Shown in pieces: positions 60,496 through 64,000 of a DNA stretch of 64,000 nucleotides; within the stretch, counting starts at the first letter, position 1, and each line of letters begins with the position of its first letter. Position numbers and translations under genes: made by a program. The notes beneath the pieces are model-generated. The model had not been told where the DNA came from. It saw only the letters and a list, made by a program, of their open reading frames with translations, and made no database searches. This stretch comes from Caballeronia sp. SEWSISQ10-4 2 (GTDB taxonomy: Bacteria; Pseudomonadota; Gammaproteobacteria; Burkholderiales; Burkholderiaceae), in NCBI RefSeq assembly GCF_030464885.1, contig NZ_JALPRJ010000049.1:1-64000 (forward strand). Reading direction: 5' to 3'.

Positions 60496-61472
60496 GCCCA
60501 ACTCCTGACTTGAATGGTGTGCAGCGCCAAAAGCAAGACGCAGGACACCAGCGCCGCGGCGTAGCACCAGGCGCTCCGATCCTGACGCGGCAACTGCTCC
60601 ACGAACGACACCTCGGATTTTTGCCGGCGATTGATGTCGGCCATGGCCTCAGCCATCGCGTCGGCATCGCCGGCTTGATACAGGTGATACGGCGACTTCA
60701 GCGTGACGAAAAACCGCTGCAGTTCAGCTTCCTCGGAAGTGTCATTGGCGGCTATCGCCCGGAGGTCCGGACTATAGACCCCGCTGCGCAGATAGATGAA
60801 GTAGAGGTCGATCTGATTGCGCGCGAGTCCATCCTCGATATCCCGGCGAGCCTGTGCGTCCAGCCGCGCCCCACCGTCGGACACGAACACGATTGCCCGG
60901 CGTGCTTCATAACGACGCCCGTCGAACTGGCCGATCCCCGCACGCAATCCCCGGTCGAGTTGCGTGTCCGGCATGCCGCGGCCAATGCCTGTTCCGGCAA
61001 TCGCCTCCTGGATGATCTCGTGATTAGCCGTGAAGCGCACGACCGGCACCGGGCTGATGCCGAACATCATGAATGCGAGCCGGTCGTTGGGACGTTCATC
61101 GACGAAACGCGTCAGCGAGTGGCGCGCCACCTCGTTCTTCGACATGCCTCTGGTGTCGATAGGCTGACGCCCCATGGTGTCGTCCATGCTCGAACTGCGG
61201 TCCATCAGGATGAGGATTTCCGCGCCCGTGCCCGTGCGCAGCACTTGCAGATTCGAGCGTCCCGGACCTGCTAGGCCGATGACAATTGCAATAATCGTCA
61301 GCACCGCGCAAGCGCGCCATAGAACACCAATCACCCGTCCAGCGCGATCGGCCGGCAGCCACGCCACGTGGGAAAAACTCAGCGTATCGCCGCGCCGGCG
61401 CAACAGGGGTAGCAGCGCGAGCGGCAGTAGAACGAGTGCCCAGGGCTGGGCGAAATCGATGGGCGAAGTCAT
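60492..61472 (-). CDS. mxaC: MxaC-like VWA-domain protein
   Basis: A 326-residue VWA protein of BatA/MxaC architecture. N-terminal helices (WALVLLPLALLPLL and LWRACAVLTIIAIVIGLAGPG) precede a VWA domain with a canonical MIDAS (LILMDRSSSMDDT), and a C-terminal helix (YAAALVSCVLLLALHTI) follows. ATG 61472 (MTSPIDFAQPW) overlaps the mxaA stop by 4 bp. It probably works with the MoxR-type ATPase in cofactor insertion. Confidence 0.82.
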   Translation of the reverse strand: MTSPIDFAQPWALVLLPLALLPLLRRRGDTLSFSHVAWLPADRAGRVIGVLWRACAVLTIIAIVIGLAGPGRSNLQVLRTGTGAEILILMDRSSSMDDTMGRQPIDTRGMSKNEVARHSLTRFVDERPNDRLAFMMFGISPVPVVRFTANHEIIQEAIAGTGIGRGMPDTQLDRGLRAGIGQFDGRRYEARRAIVFVSDGGARLDAQARRDIEDGLARNQIDLYFIYLRSGVYSPDLRAIAANDTSEEAELQRFFVTLKSPYHLYQAGDADAMAEAMADINRRQKSEVSFVEQLPRQDRSAWCYAAALVSCVLLLALHTIQVRSWA

Positions 61473-62347
61473 CGCTGCCAACGCCTTTCCGCGCGATAAA
61501 GATCGCGGCATAGGTCGAGCAATGGGAAAGGTGCATCGGATGAAGCGGCTGCGAAAAAGTGCTCGCCCGACTGCTGGTAGAAGCGTTCGAGTTGTGGCCG
61601 TAGCGGCTGCAAATGAGGGGCTTTTGCAAACAAGGCGGGCAGCGAACCGGTATGCACCACCTGTCCTGCCGTCTCGTTCAGCGCATGATGCAGGCTGAGC
61701 CATGCGTGCTCGTTGTGATTGGTGTCAGGAGTCGTTGAGCGCCGCATTTCGCGCCATGCGCGAGCGAACGGCAATTGCGCGGCTTCGCGCCGGTTGCGCC
61801 ATAGCCACCAGCTCAACCACGCGAGCAAGGTCAGCGCGAGCAAGCCGACTGCCCACGTCATCTCCCGGCGAAGCGGCGCGATGGCCGCCCCCCTTGCCTG
61901 CCGATCTGGTCGCAGCGCCTGCAGGTCACCGGTGGTGAACGCAGTCTGCGGCGTCAGAGGTCCCACGCTCACGGGCCATTCAGGCACTTGCAGCAAGGCG
62001 CCGGATTGCGAGGTCAGAGTCAGCGCCGGCAACGCGACGGTGGTCAGCGTTTGCGGTGCGTTGGTGATCTGGTAGTCGATAGCTATCCATCGCCGGCCGT
62101 CTGCATCGGTTTCGATCCGGGGATTTCGGCGCTCGAACCAGACGCCGATCCTCCCTGTGGAAGGCATGGCGATAATGTCGGCGTCAGGGCTGCCGGGTTG
62201 AATCAGGATGCGTTGTGTCAGCACATCGCCCAGCACATGACCGAACGCTCGCGGTTGCTCGACTGTTGCGGGCGCTGCGCTAACTGCTGATGCGAGCATG
62301 AGGCCCATGACGACCAACAAGCTTCGTTGACTAAGGAGCAGCCTCAT
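61469..62347 (-). CDS. mxaA: MxaA-like protein
   Basis: A 292-residue protein with a signal peptide (SLLVVMGLMLASAVSA), the stretch PRAFGHVLGDVLTQRILIQPG that I recall as typical of MxaA, and a membrane helix around 165-185 (MTWAVGLLALTLLAWLSWWLW). The rest faces the periplasm and cytoplasm on either side. It overlaps mxaS and mxaC by 4 bp each. Assignment rests on the opening motif and gene order. Confidence 0.78.
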   Translation of the reverse strand: MRLLLSQRSLLVVMGLMLASAVSAAPATVEQPRAFGHVLGDVLTQRILIQPGSPDADIIAMPSTGRIGVWFERRNPRIETDADGRRWIAIDYQITNAPQTLTTVALPALTLTSQSGALLQVPEWPVSVGPLTPQTAFTTGDLQALRPDRQARGAAIAPLRREMTWAVGLLALTLLAWLSWWLWRNRREAAQLPFARAWREMRRSTTPDTNHNEHAWLSLHHALNETAGQVVHTGSLPALFAKAPHLQPLRPQLERFYQQSGEHFFAAASSDAPFPLLDLCRDLYRAERRWQR

Positions 62348-63225
62348 ACGACTGCTTCCAGAAAATACCGCGACAGTGCTTCAGCGTCGAATGCGCCCTG
62401 CACGTAAAACGGCCGCAAACCGCGTTTATCGAATAGAGACTTGATCTCCGAGCGCCTCCGGGCGACAGCGTCGCGCCAGTCCTGACGCGTTTTACCGCGC
62501 AGCCATAAGGTCCGGCGTCCGCCAGTTTCCGCATCGTCGACGGATAGCAGCAAGCCTTGCGCAGGTGGCTCGATTTCGGCTTGATCCCACACGACCATCG
62601 GTATGACGTAAGCATGCGTCAATGTATCGAGTATTGAAGGCAGCCGCGTGAGCGGCCAGTGAAAATCCGACACGATGAAGATCAGCCCCTGCCGCCCTGC
62701 CAGCTTCGCCACCGCCTGTTCCAGCCCGCCGATACCGCCCGCCACGCCCGGTGTCTGAGTGCAGTCGCGCAACAGGCCGGCCATCACGTCACCGACACCC
62801 TGGCCATAACGTGCCGGTGAATAAAGTTCTTCACGCTCGGTGTTATCGAACGCGACCATACCCACCTGATCGCCCGCACGGAACGCGCTGTATCCGAGCG
62901 CGGTCACGAAATCGGCGGCAACATGCAGCTTCGATTTGAGCAGCCCGAAGTACATCGACGCCGAGACATCGATCACCACATACACTGGCACCGCGACGCG
63001 TTGCAGATGAACCCGCACTAGCCACTCGGCGGGGATGGCGCGCAAGCTCGCACGCAAGTCGACGCGGCGCGGATCGGGATGATCGAAGAGCCGTGCGTGC
63101 ATGGCGAACGCCTGACCCGCACCGAAGCTCGAACCGGGATGCGAACCGGGCCGCGAACCGCCGGCGCGCATCGGCAGTCGATAGTGAAACTCGGGCATGA
63201 CATTCGTTACGTTCATGGCGTTCAT
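62344..63225 (-). CDS. mxaS: MxaS-like DUF58 protein
   Basis: A 293-residue DUF58/VWA-like protein. It has the DUF58 core (DLRASLRAIPAEWLVRVHLQ ... VYVVIDVSASMYFG with a MIDAS-like DVSAS), and GLIFIVSDFHWPLTRLPSIL. Such proteins are partners of MoxR ATPases. Starts at 63225, 63216 and 63198 are all possible; the first is listed. It follows mxaR by 4 bp. Confidence 0.82.
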   Translation of the reverse strand: MNAMNVTNVMPEFHYRLPMRAGGSRPGSHPGSSFGAGQAFAMHARLFDHPDPRRVDLRASLRAIPAEWLVRVHLQRVAVPVYVVIDVSASMYFGLLKSKLHVAADFVTALGYSAFRAGDQVGMVAFDNTEREELYSPARYGQGVGDVMAGLLRDCTQTPGVAGGIGGLEQAVAKLAGRQGLIFIVSDFHWPLTRLPSILDTLTHAYVIPMVVWDQAEIEPPAQGLLLSVDDAETGGRRTLWLRGKTRQDWRDAVARRRSEIKSLFDKRGLRPFYVQGAFDAEALSRYFLEAVV

Positions 63226-63229
63226 TGCT

Positions 63230-64000
63230 TCAAGGCACTGCGACCTTCGCCATGATCTGCCCGATCAGCGCTTCGGCAAGGCCCTGCCGCCGCAGTTCAT
63301 AGATCGGCGTGAAGAACACCCGATGGCCGAGCGCTGGCAACAGCACTGCGTGAATGTCCTCGGGTATCAGATGCGAGCGGCCGGCGAGCCACGCCACCAC
63401 CCGAGCCGCGCGCAACAGCGCGCTCATGCCGCGCGGACTGGCGCCCACGAGGATGAGCCGCTGAATGTCCACCCCTTCTAGGGCGATGTCGAATTGCTGC
63501 GGATTTTCTGTCGCTTGCCAGATGTCCAGCACGTAGCGCTCGATGGTCGCGCTGGCGCTCACGCTCCGCTGGATGGTTGCACCGATGGCGTTCAGTTGCT
63601 CCCAACGCACGACACCGGGCGTCACCTGTTCGAGCAGCGTGTCGACGTCGTGGAAGACAGGATCGAAGACGAGCGCGCGCCGGACATCTGGTTCGGACGG
63701 CGTGGGCATATTCAGTTCGAAGAGGAAACGGTCACGCGCCGCGGAGGCCAACTCGAACGTCTCTTCGCGTTCGACCTTGTTGCGATCGGCGAACACGATC
63801 ATGTGCGGGAAATGGTACTCACAATCGAATGCGGAGACCGAACGTTCGGCCATTGCGCGAAGCAGCAACGATTGAACCTGTGGGCGCGCCCGGTTGATCT
63901 CGTTGAAGAAGAATGTGGCCAGGCGTTCGCCGTGGCGCAGCAATGGTCCGGGATCAATGCGCGGCTTGCCCTCGGCGTCTACATAGGTGTGATAGATCAG
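63230..64000 (-). CDS. mxaR: MxaR/MoxR-type AAA ATPase (5' end outside window)
   Basis: The C-terminal 256 codons of a MoxR-family AAA ATPase; the start lies beyond the right edge. The Walker B region reads FFFNEINRARPQVQSLLLRAMAERS instead of the common LLADEINRA, a form I associate with MxaR. VFADRNKVEREETFELASAARDRFLFEL (sensor and arginine finger region) follows. It acts as a chaperone for maturation of methanol dehydrogenase. The open frame continues without interruption to base 64000. Confidence 0.85.
   Translation of the reverse strand: MIYHTYVDAEGKPRIDPGPLLRHGERLATFFFNEINRARPQVQSLLLRAMAERSVSAFDCEYHFPHMIVFADRNKVEREETFELASAARDRFLFELNMPTPSEPDVRRALVFDPVFHDVDTLLEQVTPGVVRWEQLNAIGATIQRSVSASATIERYVLDIWQATENPQQFDIALEGVDIQRLILVGASPRGMSALLRAARVVAWLAGRSHLIPEDIHAVLLPALGHRVFFTPIYELRRQGLAEALIGQIMAKVAVP

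Overview
The window is high-GC, densely packed bacterial DNA dominated by self-contained catabolic modules, each with its own regulator and usually its own importer. There are no rRNA, tRNA, replication, CRISPR or recognisable insertion-sequence features. The style (catabolic islands, a 2,2-dialkylglycine decarboxylase very like the Burkholderia cepacia enzyme, lysR/iclR/araC regulators beside almost every cluster) suggests a Burkholderiaceae organism (Burkholderia, Paraburkholderia or Caballeronia), probably a secondary replicon. That placement is inference.

Layout. 0.3-2.1 kb: a divergent shikimate-dehydrogenase-like gene and an IclR regulator with a perfect 19-bp palindrome between them. 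2.3-6.8 kb: LysR regulator, MFS permease, 4-oxalomesaconate hydratase (ligJ) and a CHA/HMG aldolase, the lower half of the protocatechuate 4,5-cleavage or gallate pathway. 6.8-7.9 kb: a secreted MetX-like alpha/beta hydrolase. 8.0-11.6 kb: AraC regulator divergent from an SDR dehydrogenase and an APC permease. 11.7-21.1 kb: a locus around a HutC-type GntR repressor. It holds an operon of 2OG-Fe(II) oxygenase, FAD-linked dehydrogenase and HisC-like aminotransferase, a divergent polar amino-acid ABC importer ending in the gntR gene, and a lone histidine ammonia-lyase. Six copies of a GTMTATAC operator-like motif lie only in the two promoter regions of this locus. 21.4-32.6 kb: a two-component system whose sensor is a fused NCS1 permease, histidine kinase and receiver, divergent from urtABCDE-fmdA-fmdB (urea/short amide uptake and formamide hydrolysis). 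32.6-36.1 kb: LysE exporter, dgdA with a possible small upstream ORF, and a decayed operon in which one class II aldolase gene survives between two gene remnants.

36.4-43.4 kb: a quaternary-amine-type module (Rieske oxygenase with a Glu bridging residue, GMC dehydrogenase, ferredoxin reductase, GbdR-like AraC regulator, choline/betaine-type binding protein, isochorismatase-family amidase). 43.4-44.8 kb: mazEF and a WYL regulator. 44.9-54.0 kb: a LysR-controlled operon combining an argininosuccinate-lyase paralogue, an ABC importer with two paralogous receptors, two tandem NodB-family deacetylases (one lacking its metal ligands) and an MmgE/PrpD protein. This resembles the lyase plus epimerase logic of iminodisuccinate degradation and is the best candidate for an undescribed pathway. 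54.1-58.9 kb: serine beta-lactamase-like hydrolase, MHS-family permease and M20 peptidase with a divergent LysR. 58.9-64.0 kb: mxaRSACKL, the accessory genes of PQQ methanol dehydrogenase, running off the right edge.

Working together, most modules follow one plan: import a nitrogen-containing or aromatic organic acid, open it with one or two enzymes, and control both with a local regulator. Bases 1-270 show no convincing gene. Longer gene-free stretches are described as features.
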